DNA from: CAXBNB01 sp965267535
GTDB lineage: Bacteria > Bacteroidota > Bacteroidia > Cytophagales > Cyclobacteriaceae
Assembly: GCA_965267535.1 (NCBI GenBank)
Contig: OZ254082.1
Location: 868,001-932,000 of the forward strand
Direction of reading: 5' to 3'
Length of the DNA stretch: 64,000 nucleotides
The notes beneath the pieces were generated by a model, which saw only the letters and a program-made list of their open reading frames with translations, was not told the origin of the DNA and did not search any database. The position numbers were made by a program, and so were the translations under genes. Position 1 is the stretch's first letter; each line of letters begins with the position of its first letter. This document shows positions 32,810-41,493 of this stretch, piece by piece.

Positions 32810-35102
32810 CAGCAATAGGAGCAGAAAGACATTTGTCCGGGATAGCAAAGGCATCCACCAGAGGAACGGCACTGTCTCTGAGTTCCCGGCAAAGTTCATT
32901 GACCTCACGCCGTATTGCTTTGGTTTTTTCACCTTCCATGTAGTCTTGTTCCAAATACCAGCCTTTGTGCTTTTCAATGGTAGATAGGGCGTACAGTTGG
33001 CAGAGCTTGGTCAGGGTAGGTTTTAAGCTATCCGGAGCGTTGGCTACACCTTGCTGAAACTCCTGCAAAACGATCCGCTCAATGTAGGCATGACCTACGT
33101 TGAGCATGTGGTATTGACACATGTTAAAGGCATCAAAAGAGTCCATGCCATTGTCGAGGTGGTTTTTGAGGCGTTGGGCAGCAGAGGTAAGTATGCTTTT
33201 TTCCCGGTAGGAAAAAGCCTCCATATGGAATGTGTGATCCAGCAGGTGGGTTTTGTCTCTCCTCCGTATGGCAATGGGATTTTTTTGAGAAATAGAAGTG
33301 CCTGCTATTTCTGCCACATATTTGAGTATGCCAAAGATGTTGATGTCGTGAAATTCCTGTTTGAATTCTGTAAGTCTGCCCTTGGCCACAAGTTGCATTA
33401 GCACGGTGTTGTCACCTTCAAATGTTGTGAAAATGTCCGTATCGGCTTTTAGAGCTGCTATACGGTTTTCAGCCAGGTATCCTTTGCCACCACAGGTTTC
33501 ACGACAGGTTTGCAGTGTTTCGGTGGTGTTCCAGGTGCTGTAGGCTTTGAGCCCTGCTGCCAGCGATTCGATTTCGCGGGAATCTTCCTCGGTTTTGTTT
33601 ACATACCGATGAGTGAGGTACTGAAGTGCAAAATGCAGTGCATAGGCATTGGCAAGCAACGGCATAAGTCTGCGCTGGTGTGTACGGTAGTTGAGTATGG
33701 GTATTTCGGGTTTTCCCGAAGGGCCAAACTGCTTTCGATTGTTGCCATAACGAATCGCAATGGTAAGACCCGATTTCGCAGCGCTGAGTCCGGAGCGGGG
33801 TATACCGATTCTGCCCCCTACCAATGTGGCCAGCATTGTGAAAAAACGCTTGTTGTCGCTGGTGATAGGACTGTTAAATTTCCCGTCTTCGTCTACAGAA
33901 GCAAAGCGGTCGAGCATGTTGGCTTTTGGAATCCGTACCTGATCAAATTGAATTTTGCCATTGTCTACACCGTTTAGACCCAATTTTGGGCCACAGTCTT
34001 CTATGGTTACGCCGGGGCATATTGTACCTTCTTCATTTCTTATAGGCACTAAAAAAGCAGCCACGCCATATGAAACTTCATCTATAATCAGCTTTGCAAA
34101 AGTAGTGGCCATTTGCCCGTGCAGAGCCGCATTACCTATGTATTCTTTTTGGGCCTGAGGGTTAGGAGTATCAATGATAAATTCCTGAGTAGATGGATCG
34201 AAAGTAGCCGTAGTTTCTATACCCTGCACGTTTGATCCATGGCCTGTTTCGGTCATAGCAAAACAGCCGGGAAGCTCAAGTGAGCCGATTTTCTGCAAAT
34301 ACTTTTGATGATGCTTTTCTGTACCCAGTAGATATACAGACATGCCAAACAAGCCAAATTGCACCCCGAATTTGATCACCATGCTGAGGTCGTGGTAGCT
34401 GAGGGTTTCCATAGCGGTAAAATATTTGAGCATATCTTCCTGCCCTCCGTATGCTTTCGGATAGGCAATATTGCCGATGTTTTGACTGGCCAGTATTTTG
34501 CACCATTCCAGCACTTTTTGTCGGTACTCCGGCAAGGTCGGGTTTTGCAGGTACTCAAATGCATCGCTGGTTAGAGTTTTTTTGATAGACGCAATAGTGT
34601 CAGCCTGCTCTCCTTCAAGGAAAGCCGTCATTTCAGCGATAGGAAAATGTCCTCTTCCTGTGGGTTTTTCCTCACTTTCGGTAGGATTGGCTTCTATTAT
34701 GTTTGGAATGATACGGTGGTGCTCACTTCCGATTATGCCCAGGGCTTTTTCTATTTCCTTTAGCGCCACCATGTTTTTGTCCAGAGTTTCTTCGGTTTCG
34801 TCAGCGCCCACAGATGCCATGTTGGCTGCCAGGCTTACCAGGTTTTGTTTGGATTCGCTCGGGAGATTTTTAGCACTGGCCTGTATAGTCAGCAGCCAGC
34901 CCTTTACCTCGCTGGGCGATGGAGGATTGATGGGGTTGAGCCAGGATGCCAGCTGTATTTGCTCGTCTTCTGTCAGCCATTTTTGTTTTTTTATAATCTT
35001 GTTGATCTCGTCCAGCTCGGCACGGTTGAGTATAGCATCGGCCCAGGCTATGTACAGTATAGGTAAAAACTGAAGGAGGTTGCGAGAATAATTAATATGC
35101 AT
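32793..35102 (-). CDS. acyl-CoA oxidase/dehydrogenase with TerB-like N-terminus
   Basis: A 769-residue flavoenzyme. Residues about 130-650 carry acyl-CoA oxidase hallmarks: GCFAMTETGHGSNVQGIETTATFD, EYIGNAALHGQMATTFAKL, and CRETCGGKGYLAENRIAALKADTDIFTTFEGDN. A C-terminal helical domain follows, as in acyl-CoA oxidases. The first 120 residues are extra (ILYIAWADAILNRAELDEINKII then ASVGADETEETL...EIEKALGI) and resemble a TerB-type acidic helical domain. It likely oxidises acyl-CoA in beta-oxidation; whether O2 or an electron-transfer flavoprotein is the acceptor is not clear. Confidence 0.82.
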   Translation of the reverse strand: MHINYSRNLLQFLPILYIAWADAILNRAELDEINKIIKKQKWLTEDEQIQLASWLNPINPPSPSEVKGWLLTIQASAKNLPSESKQNLVSLAANMASVGADETEETLDKNMVALKEIEKALGIIGSEHHRIIPNIIEANPTESEEKPTGRGHFPIAEMTAFLEGEQADTIASIKKTLTSDAFEYLQNPTLPEYRQKVLEWCKILASQNIGNIAYPKAYGGQEDMLKYFTAMETLSYHDLSMVIKFGVQFGLFGMSVYLLGTEKHHQKYLQKIGSLELPGCFAMTETGHGSNVQGIETTATFDPSTQEFIIDTPNPQAQKEYIGNAALHGQMATTFAKLIIDEVSYGVAAFLVPIRNEEGTICPGVTIEDCGPKLGLNGVDNGKIQFDQVRIPKANMLDRFASVDEDGKFNSPITSDNKRFFTMLATLVGGRIGIPRSGLSAAKSGLTIAIRYGNNRKQFGPSGKPEIPILNYRTHQRRLMPLLANAYALHFALQYLTHRYVNKTEEDSREIESLAAGLKAYSTWNTTETLQTCRETCGGKGYLAENRIAALKADTDIFTTFEGDNTVLMQLVAKGRLTEFKQEFHDINIFGILKYVAEIAGTSISQKNPIAIRRRDKTHLLDHTFHMEAFSYREKSILTSAAQRLKNHLDNGMDSFDAFNMCQYHMLNVGHAYIERIVLQEFQQGVANAPDSLKPTLTKLCQLYALSTIEKHKGWYLEQDYMEGEKTKAIRREVNELCRELRDSAVPLVDAFAIPDKCLSAPIAVRQDA

Positions 35103-35310
35103 TTCTGTATCTGTTTAGGAAAATTAAAGGGTGTGTGATCAGGAAATCCTTACCACAAATATTCTTGCTTTAAGTTATTAAATTTCCTCTTTCCAAGAGA
35201 TATTTTTTCGGGTATTCTTTTCTTTATGACGCATAAAAAACACGGTTTGGATTGCTTACGAAAAAGTTAGATTATTGTGGTAGGCCCAATATCTAAAAAA
35301 CACAATTTAC

Positions 35311-36204
35311 ATGAGTGACACAGACAAAAGGTACCGGATAGGGATAGACCTGGGGGGTACCAAGATTGAGGGTATTTTGCTTGACGAACATCATCACGAA
35401 ATAGCCCGAAAACGGGTAAACACGGAGCAGCATCTGGGCTATAGCCATATTATGGATAAGCTGGCCGAGCTCTATGCTTTTTTGCAGGAGGCAGCACATG
35501 GGGTGCCTACTCAGGTAGGAATAGGTACGCCGGGGTATTCCAATAAAGAGGGGCTGATCAAAAATTCCAGCTTGCAAGTGTTGAATGACCGTCCATTTAT
35601 CAAAGACTTTGGGAAACGTGCCGGAGTATTGCCAAAGGTGGAGAATGATGCCAATTGCTTTGCAGTAGCAGAAGCCATACTGGGAGGTGGCAAAGGCTGT
35701 GAAGTGGTTTTTGGAGTTATCATGGGCACAGGATGTGGCGGAGGCGTGGTAATAGGTGGTAAAGTGATAAGAGGTGCTCAATACATAGGAGGAGAGGTAG
35801 GCCATGCCATACTTTACCCCGGTGGGGTAGACTGTTTTTGTGGAAAAAAAGGCTGTGTAGAACGGTACATCTCCGGAAGCGGTGTACAAGAGCGCCATCA
35901 GGAACGTACCGGGGTGGCTGCCAACCTGAAAACCATAGTAGAAGACTACAGAAAGGGCAGCCAGGAGGCAAAGGTTACCATGGATGAGTTTCTGGATAAT
36001 TTTGCCATGGTTATGGCCAATTTGATCAATGTGCTTGATCCGGATAAAATTGTGATCGGTGGAGGAGTGTCAAATATAGACGAACTCTATACCGATGGTA
36101 TTTCGCGTGTGTCGCACTATGTATTTAAGGAAAATCCGGACATACACATTGTAAAAAATCAATTGGGAGACTCTGCGGGTGTGTTTGGTGCCGCTTTGCT
36201 TTAG
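35311..36204 (+). CDS. ROK family sugar kinase
   Basis: A 297-residue cytosolic kinase. The ATP-binding loop IGIDLGGTKIEG is at residues 10-21 and the catalytic aspartate at 113 (VENDANCFA). The ROK zinc site is present: His165 plus Cys175, Cys177 and Cys182 in GHAILYPGGVDCFCGKKGC. ROK enzymes phosphorylate glucose, fructose, N-acetylglucosamine or N-acetylmannosamine; the exact sugar cannot be fixed here. There is no N-terminal helix-turn-helix, so it is a kinase and not a repressor. It converges on the serine hydrolase gene with a 5-bp gap. Confidence 0.88.
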   Translation: MSDTDKRYRIGIDLGGTKIEGILLDEHHHEIARKRVNTEQHLGYSHIMDKLAELYAFLQEAAHGVPTQVGIGTPGYSNKEGLIKNSSLQVLNDRPFIKDFGKRAGVLPKVENDANCFAVAEAILGGGKGCEVVFGVIMGTGCGGGVVIGGKVIRGAQYIGGEVGHAILYPGGVDCFCGKKGCVERYISGSGVQERHQERTGVAANLKTIVEDYRKGSQEAKVTMDEFLDNFAMVMANLINVLDPDKIVIGGGVSNIDELYTDGISRVSHYVFKENPDIHIVKNQLGDSAGVFGAALL

Positions 36205-36209
36205 TAAAG

Positions 36210-37517
36210 TTATTTGCTTTCATCTATGAGAGCATTGTTTACCAGTTTTTCAAACGTGTCATTTACTTTTTTGCCGTGGGGATTGGATAGTACCTGACTC
36301 ATAAGTATACCTACTATGTCTCTGTCGGGATCTATCCAAAAGGTAGTGTGAAAAATACCTCCCCAGCTAATGCGGCCAGCTCTGCCAAAAGGAGGCTTAT
36401 TTTGGTTTTCTGTGAGTAGGTGAAAACCGTAACTAAAAGTACCTTCTCCCCAGGGGTAAGTAAGCGTATCTATTTGATTTTTACTTAATAATTGGGTGGT
36501 GCTATCTTGCAAAAGACGGGTGTTTTGCCATTTTCCCCCGTTGAGCAATGCCTGACAAAAGGTGAAATAGTCACGTGCGGTACCGTTGAGCCCACTGCCT
36601 GCCGATAAATAGCTTTTTGCTCCCCTTGTAGGATACTGGATGAATCCGTGGGGATCGAGCGGAGCGATGGCTGTATCGCCCACAGAAAAATAAGCAGTAG
36701 CTAGCTGCTCTACTGTGGTGTCCGGTGCAAAGAACCAGGTGTTTTTGAGTTGTAGAGGCTCCAGTATATTGTCGTATATGTACTGATCCAGCGTTTGTCC
36801 CGAGGCAACTTCTACCACGCGACCCAGCACGTCGGTACTTAATCCGTATTGCCAGCTTTCACCGGGATGAAAGGCAAGGGGAGCTTTGGCAAGAGAGGAC
36901 ATGGCCTGATCGATTTTGATTGGTAAAGGGTTGGCACCATCGGGCACTCCCAGTTTAGCGTAGATAGCACCAAACTCAGGATCAGAAAAGCCATATTTGA
37001 TACCTGACGTATGGGCAAGCAGCTGGGAAATAGTGACAGCAGATCGTGCAGGTGTAGAGGACCAGGTGGTGTCGCTTTTGTTTAGGGATGTTAAAACAGT
37101 TGCCTGATCAAATTCAGGGATGAATTTTGATACGGGATCATTTAACTTGAGTTTGCCTGCCTCATAGAGTTGGAGTATAGCCACCGTGGTGACCGGCTTG
37201 GTCATAGACGCCAGTCGGAAAATGTCGTCCTGCTTCAGAGGGATTTGTTTTTCTATATCACGCCAACCAACAGCTGTTTGATAAGCAATTTTTCCGTGGC
37301 GGGCCACCAGTACAGTTGCGCCGGGTATGTATTTTTTTTCTACAAAATCGGCCAGTGCTACGTCTATTTTCACCAGACTGTCCATGCTGAATCCCAATGC
37401 AGCCGGAGAGATTGTTTCCTTGTTAGGTGAAACGGGATCGGTTTTGGGTCTGGGAGAGGAGCAGGCTGTTACGAGTGCCAATGCAGTTACTATAACCAGG
37501 GTATATTTAGATATCAT
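36210..37517 (-). CDS. beta-lactamase-family serine hydrolase (lipoprotein)
   Basis: A 435-residue exported serine hydrolase of the class C beta-lactamase/DD-peptidase/esterase superfamily. Signal peptide with lipobox LVTACS (Cys19). The nucleophile motif SMTK is at about 104-107, and the second motif is YGLS in WQYGLSTDVLG. No clear KTG motif is seen, typical of the esterase-like members. It is unlikely to be a true beta-lactamase and more probably acts on esters or D-amino acid peptides. The start at 37517 is chosen for the signal peptide; a longer frame begins at 37607. Confidence 0.85.
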   Translation of the reverse strand: MISKYTLVIVTALALVTACSSPRPKTDPVSPNKETISPAALGFSMDSLVKIDVALADFVEKKYIPGATVLVARHGKIAYQTAVGWRDIEKQIPLKQDDIFRLASMTKPVTTVAILQLYEAGKLKLNDPVSKFIPEFDQATVLTSLNKSDTTWSSTPARSAVTISQLLAHTSGIKYGFSDPEFGAIYAKLGVPDGANPLPIKIDQAMSSLAKAPLAFHPGESWQYGLSTDVLGRVVEVASGQTLDQYIYDNILEPLQLKNTWFFAPDTTVEQLATAYFSVGDTAIAPLDPHGFIQYPTRGAKSYLSAGSGLNGTARDYFTFCQALLNGGKWQNTRLLQDSTTQLLSKNQIDTLTYPWGEGTFSYGFHLLTENQNKPPFGRAGRISWGGIFHTTFWIDPDRDIVGILMSQVLSNPHGKKVNDTFEKLVNNALIDESK

Positions 37518-37538
37518 AGGGGGAGGGTTATGTTTATC

Positions 37539-37567
37539 TAAATATACATTGCTCAGGTAAGAACAAA
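37539..37567 (-). promoter_or_regulatory. candidate promoter of the serine hydrolase gene
   Basis: On the minus strand TTTG (37567-37564) is followed after 17 bp by TATATTTA (37546-37539), near the TAnnTTTG consensus. The -33 box lies in the T-run of the SulP terminator. Confidence 0.4.
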
Positions 37568-37629
37568 AAAAGAAGCTCTCCGAAAAGTCAAAAGGATTAC
37601 AAATCAATTTTTCTATTCGGAGAGCTTCT
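37565..37629 (-). terminator. intrinsic terminator after the SulP gene
   Basis: AGAAGCTCTCCGAA (37571-37584) and TTCGGAGAGCTTCT (37616-37629) form a perfect 14-bp stem around a 31-nt loop. On the minus strand a run of seven T residues follows. It lies 20 bp past the SulP stop codon. Confidence 0.8.
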
Positions 37630-37648
37630 GTAGTGTGGAGGCGGGCTA

Positions 37649-39187
37649 TTACCCCAGTTTGTCCGACACCAGTTTGTATTTAGGATCTTCCCAGTAGTTT
37701 ATGTCTATCAGTTCGCCTGCATTGTTGAGCAGTACTTTGCAGTCTTCCGACAAGTGCTTAAGGTGTACTTTTTTACCTACCTTCTGATAACGTTCGGTTA
37801 TTTTGTTGAGCGCCTCGATGGCAGAGTGGTCTACGATTCTTGATTCGGCAAAGTCGATCACAATTTCATCCGGGTCGTTGAGTACATCGAACTTTTCGTG
37901 AAAAGCGCCTATTGAACCAAAAAACAGAGGACCGAAGATTTCGTAGTGTTTTGCGCCATTTTCATCGATATGTTTTCTTGCCCTGATGCGTTTTGCATTT
38001 TCCCAGGCAAAAGCCAGTGCAGAAATAATAACACCACTGATAACAGCCACGGCCAGGTTGTGAAAAAATACTGTGATAAGCGATACCAATACCATTACGA
38101 TTACATCGGTTAAGGGCACTTTTCTAAAGATTTTTAAGCTTGCCCATTCAAAGGTGCCAATAGATACCATAAACATGAGGCCTACCAATGCTGCCATAGG
38201 CACCTGCTCTATATAAGACGAACCGAACAGCACAAATGTGAGCAGGCCAATAGCGGCCACTATACCCGACAGTCTGTTGCGGCCTCCGGAGCTTACATTG
38301 ATGATGCTTTGGCCAATCATGGCACAGCCACCCATGCCGGAGAAAAAACCACATACGAGGTTGGCTAGTCCCTGAGCAATGCTCTCTTTGTTGCCTCTTC
38401 CTCTGGTTTCTGTCATTTCGTCTATCACGGTTAGTGTCAGCAGACTTTCGATCAGTCCTACCAGTGCCATGATGAGTGAGTAGGGGAAGATGATTTTCAG
38501 TGTTTCGAAGTTGAACGGTATATCAGGAATGTGAAACTGAGGTAAGCCACCGGATATAGAGGCTATGTCTCCTACGGTTTTGGTAGGTATACCAAAGCCT
38601 ATAATGATACCGGATACTACCAGTATAGCCGTTAGCGAAGCGGGTACAGTTTTAGTAAGTTTGGGTAAAAAGTGAATAATAGCCATCGTAAGCACTACAA
38701 AGCCAAGCATGATGTACAAGGGAGCGCCTGATAGCCACTGCATGGTGCCGTCTTCTCCTGCTACCTTGAACTGCTCCAACTGCGACATGAAGATGACAAT
38801 GGCCAGCCCGTTTACAAAACCAAACATAACCGGATGAGGAACCAGGCGAATGAATTTACCCAGTTTCAGCGCACCGATTATTATCTGAATGATACCCATC
38901 AATACCACTGCAGCAAAGAGGTATTCTACACCGTGTCGTACCACGAGGCTCACTATGACCACAGCTATGGCCCCCGTAGCACCGGATATCATTCCGGGTC
39001 TACCACCCAGCACAGCCGTAATAAGCCCCAGAAAAAATGCAGAATAAAGCCCTATGAGTGGACTCACACTGGCTATAAGTGAAAACGCCACAGCTTCGGG
39101 TACCAGTGCCAGAGATACGGTAAGGCCTGAAAGCACTTCGTTTTTTACGTTGATGTCTTTGTTTTTAAGTTTTTCTATAAAAACCAT
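37649..39187 (-). CDS. SulP family anion transporter with STAS domain
   Basis: A 512-residue inner-membrane transporter of the SulP/SLC26 family: about 12 helices, with the early motif EVLSGLTVSLALVPEAVAFSLIASVSPLIGLYSAF. A C-terminal cytosolic STAS domain spans about 425-512 (YEIFGPLFFGSIGAFHEKFDVLNDPDEIVIDFAESRIVDHSAIEALNKI). Substrates in the family include sulfate, bicarbonate and dicarboxylates; none can be chosen here. The start at 39187 is preferred, giving MVFIEKLKNK; an upstream start at 39220 would add eleven polar residues. It has a strong terminator. Confidence 0.88.
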   Translation of the reverse strand: MVFIEKLKNKDINVKNEVLSGLTVSLALVPEAVAFSLIASVSPLIGLYSAFFLGLITAVLGGRPGMISGATGAIAVVIVSLVVRHGVEYLFAAVVLMGIIQIIIGALKLGKFIRLVPHPVMFGFVNGLAIVIFMSQLEQFKVAGEDGTMQWLSGAPLYIMLGFVVLTMAIIHFLPKLTKTVPASLTAILVVSGIIIGFGIPTKTVGDIASISGGLPQFHIPDIPFNFETLKIIFPYSLIMALVGLIESLLTLTVIDEMTETRGRGNKESIAQGLANLVCGFFSGMGGCAMIGQSIINVSSGGRNRLSGIVAAIGLLTFVLFGSSYIEQVPMAALVGLMFMVSIGTFEWASLKIFRKVPLTDVIVMVLVSLITVFFHNLAVAVISGVIISALAFAWENAKRIRARKHIDENGAKHYEIFGPLFFGSIGAFHEKFDVLNDPDEIVIDFAESRIVDHSAIEALNKITERYQKVGKKVHLKHLSEDCKVLLNNAGELIDINYWEDPKYKLVSDKLG

Positions 39188-39360
39188 ATTGCTTGTATTT
39201 GTTACTGTTGTAGAGAGCAAATCTGTGAGAAAGCAAACCAGTGCTTTCTACGGAGTTGCCGCAATTAAGAGCGCGAAGTTAGAAAGATTTAAGAAGGAAC
39301 GCTTGTTGGGTTTCTAATAAAACCAAAGATAAATTGAAAGAAGTGCTGAAAAAGAGTGAG

Positions 39361-40332
39361 TTAGTTGTCTAATCCTATTTTCTGTCCTATCACATAGTCC
39401 TCTTTTTTTACGCCGGTTTGTATCATCATTTCAGCTAGAAATCCGGCCAGAAATAATTGAACACCAATAATAATGGCTACTAATGCCAGAAAGAAAAGAG
39501 GCTGGTCTACTACATCGCGAGCAGGTAGGTGGTTGTAGATGTTGTATACTTTTTCTCCTATCACCCAAAAAGTAATGCCTGTGCCTAATAGCATAGAAAG
39601 TGTGCCAAAAGTACCAAAGAAGTGCATGGGGCGCTTTTTGAACTTCGACACAAATGTGATAGATAAGAGGTCGAGAAAGCCGAAGATAAAGCGTTCAAGG
39701 CCAAATTTGGTCGTGCCGTATTTTCGGGGGCGGTGCTCTACGGCCAGCTCACCTATTTTGTCAAATCCATGCCACTTGGCTATGAATGGAATATAGCGGT
39801 GCATTTCGCCGTATACGTCTATGGTTTTTATCACCTTGGCGCGGTAGGCTTTGAGTCCGCAATTGAAATCGTGTAGTTTGATCCCTGAAAACAAACGAGT
39901 AACAAAATTGAAAAATTTGGACGGAATGGTTTTCGATATTGGGTCGTGACGCTTTTTTTTCCAGCCCGATACCATATCAAATCCCTCTTCGGTAATCATG
40001 CGGTATAGCTCAGGGATTTCGTCGGGGCTATCCTGCAAGTCCGCGTCCATGGTGATAACAACCTGACCATTGGCATGCTTAAAGCCGGTGTTGAGAGCTG
40101 CTGATTTGCCGTAGTTTCTGTTAAACTGTATGCCTTTTATCTCCGGGTTCTCATCGGCTAGACGGGTAACATACTCCCACGAATTATCGGTGCTGCCATC
40201 GTCTACCAGTAGTACTTCGTAGGTATAGCCACGTTCATCCATTACCCGTTTTATCCAGCTGCAGAGCTCCGGTAGAGATTCTTCTTCGTTGTATAGGGGT
40301 ATGACAACCGAAATATCGGGAGATTGATTCAT
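39361..40332 (-). CDS. family 2 polyprenol-phosphate glycosyltransferase
   Basis: A 323-residue glycosyltransferase of family GT2, DPM1/ArnC-like. The catalytic domain (1-220) has VVIPLYNEEESLPELCSW, LLVDDGSTDNSWEYV, and the DxD-containing MDADLQDSPDEIPELYRM. Two C-terminal transmembrane helices (about 232-260 and 270-300) anchor it. It should transfer a sugar from a nucleotide donor to undecaprenyl-phosphate on the cytosolic face. It is the last gene of a tight leftward operon with two DUF4199 proteins, the dihydroorotase-like protein and a BatA-type protein. Confidence 0.9.
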   Translation of the reverse strand: MNQSPDISVVIPLYNEEESLPELCSWIKRVMDERGYTYEVLLVDDGSTDNSWEYVTRLADENPEIKGIQFNRNYGKSAALNTGFKHANGQVVITMDADLQDSPDEIPELYRMITEEGFDMVSGWKKKRHDPISKTIPSKFFNFVTRLFSGIKLHDFNCGLKAYRAKVIKTIDVYGEMHRYIPFIAKWHGFDKIGELAVEHRPRKYGTTKFGLERFIFGFLDLLSITFVSKFKKRPMHFFGTFGTLSMLLGTGITFWVIGEKVYNIYNHLPARDVVDQPLFFLALVAIIIGVQLFLAGFLAEMMIQTGVKKEDYVIGQKIGLDN

Positions 40333-40344
40333 AAGGTATGCGAA

Positions 40345-40899
40345 TTAAGCAAAGTCAGGTTTAGATTTTTTGATGATCAGCCCTGTGATCAGCGAAAGAA
40401 TGGCTGACGAAATAAAGTAAAACCAGCTGTTTTTGATGATGCCGGTGGCAGAAAAGCTTGTAGACAGATCCGACTCAGCTTGCTGCAGGGCTTCTTCTAG
40501 TTTTTCTTCAGACATGCCAAAACTGCGCATCATCTTTTCGGAGTTTTCCAGTGCTTTTTCCATCAGAATTTGTGGAGCCTGAGGGTCTATTACTTCATAT
40601 AGTAAGATCAGAAAAGCTGCTGAAACTATACTACTGATAAAAAATACGACATAGCTATACAAGAAGGATTCTTTGAAGGTCAGAAAGCCTTCGGCTTCTT
40701 CATCGCGGTACTTTCTGCCCATATATGCCACAAAACCTATCGAAATAGCGGAAGTGATCAATCCTGTTTTCCAGTCGCTGAGCATAGATATGTCTATGAT
40801 ATAGAAAAGGATAATCAGAATGATGGAAATCAGTCCCAGAATCAGTCCGCTTTTTAGTGCTTCCCCGTTTCTGTCTTTTTGATATACTTCTTCTTGCAT
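40345..40899 (-). CDS. DUF4199 membrane protein (second copy)
   Basis: A 184-residue protein with four hydrophobic segments and a charged C-terminal half (EKALENSEKMMRSFGMSEEKLEEALQQAESDL) before the last helix. The end IIKKSKPDFA is cytosolic and basic. It matches the DUF4199 family. The start at 40899 (MQEEVYQKDRNGEALKSGLI) is preferred; a start at 40923 would add eight polar residues. It follows the first DUF4199 gene by 45 bp and precedes the glycosyltransferase by 12 bp. Function unknown. Confidence 0.78.
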   Translation of the reverse strand: MQEEVYQKDRNGEALKSGLILGLISIILIILFYIIDISMLSDWKTGLITSAISIGFVAYMGRKYRDEEAEGFLTFKESFLYSYVVFFISSIVSAAFLILLYEVIDPQAPQILMEKALENSEKMMRSFGMSEEKLEEALQQAESDLSTSFSATGIIKNSWFYFISSAILSLITGLIIKKSKPDFA

Positions 40900-40944
40900 G
40901 ATCGTTTTTTTTTTGGTCGTCAAATTAATAAAAAAGCAGGAAAG

Positions 40945-41490
40945 TCACCTTTTATCGGGAGTATCTGTTGTGGGTTTTTTTCGCATGATTACTGCGATCA
41001 TTATAGTAAGTAGCAGTCCTGTAAACATTTTTTTCAGGAAGTTGTCAAATATTATATCTCCTGCCGAAAGGTTTTCTATGTCCTGTTGCGATTGCAGGTA
41101 GGTAGCCTCTCCCATTTCTTCGACAATTCCATCTTTTTGTTCCTCCAGTATAGCCATACGATCGGCGGTGTATCCGTCTAGGAGTTCCGTTCCGTCCAGA
41201 GATAAAAACAAGATCAAAAACAGCGAGGTTATCACTGCTATGGAGGTGTATACTACAAAGCCTGCAGTCATCCCCTGCCAGTATTCGAGAAGCCGTTGGT
41301 TGTAAGAATCTTTAAACTCTTTGATGCCAAAAAACAGAAATATAGGGATGATAAAAAAATCAAACATCTCCATTTCTACAAGAGGGTTGTTTCCGGTAAA
41401 GTAAAATACGAGAAACATCACGATCACCATGGCAGAGCCAAAGGCGCCAAATTTTGCCGGTACTTTTATGAGCGGATTGTTTAGTCGCAT
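40945..41490 (-). CDS. DUF4199 membrane protein (first copy)
   Basis: A 181-residue protein with the DUF4199 layout: two N-terminal helices, a helical pair around 70-110, a polar segment with QKDGIVEEMGEATYLQSQQDIENLS, and a final helix ending in basic residues (MRKKPTTDTPDKR). It is a diverged paralogue of the next gene, sharing the motif of a helix followed by KEFKDSYN/KYRDEEAEG and WQGMTAGFVVYT/FKESFLYSYVVF. It starts 3 bp after the stop of the dihydroorotase-like gene, so they are translated from one mRNA. Confidence 0.78.
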   Translation of the reverse strand: MRLNNPLIKVPAKFGAFGSAMVIVMFLVFYFTGNNPLVEMEMFDFFIIPIFLFFGIKEFKDSYNQRLLEYWQGMTAGFVVYTSIAVITSLFLILFLSLDGTELLDGYTADRMAILEEQKDGIVEEMGEATYLQSQQDIENLSAGDIIFDNFLKKMFTGLLLTIMIAVIMRKKPTTDTPDKR

Positions 41491-41493
41491 AGC

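Noticed and set aside
34498..35073. 191-codon plus-strand frame
   Set aside because: Antisense to the N-terminus of the acyl-CoA oxidase-like gene; Ser-rich mirror sequence without motifs.
36210..37517. Antibiotic resistance beta-lactamase
   Set aside because: Has SxxK and a Tyr motif, but no clear KTG triad; more like the broad esterase/peptidase branch.
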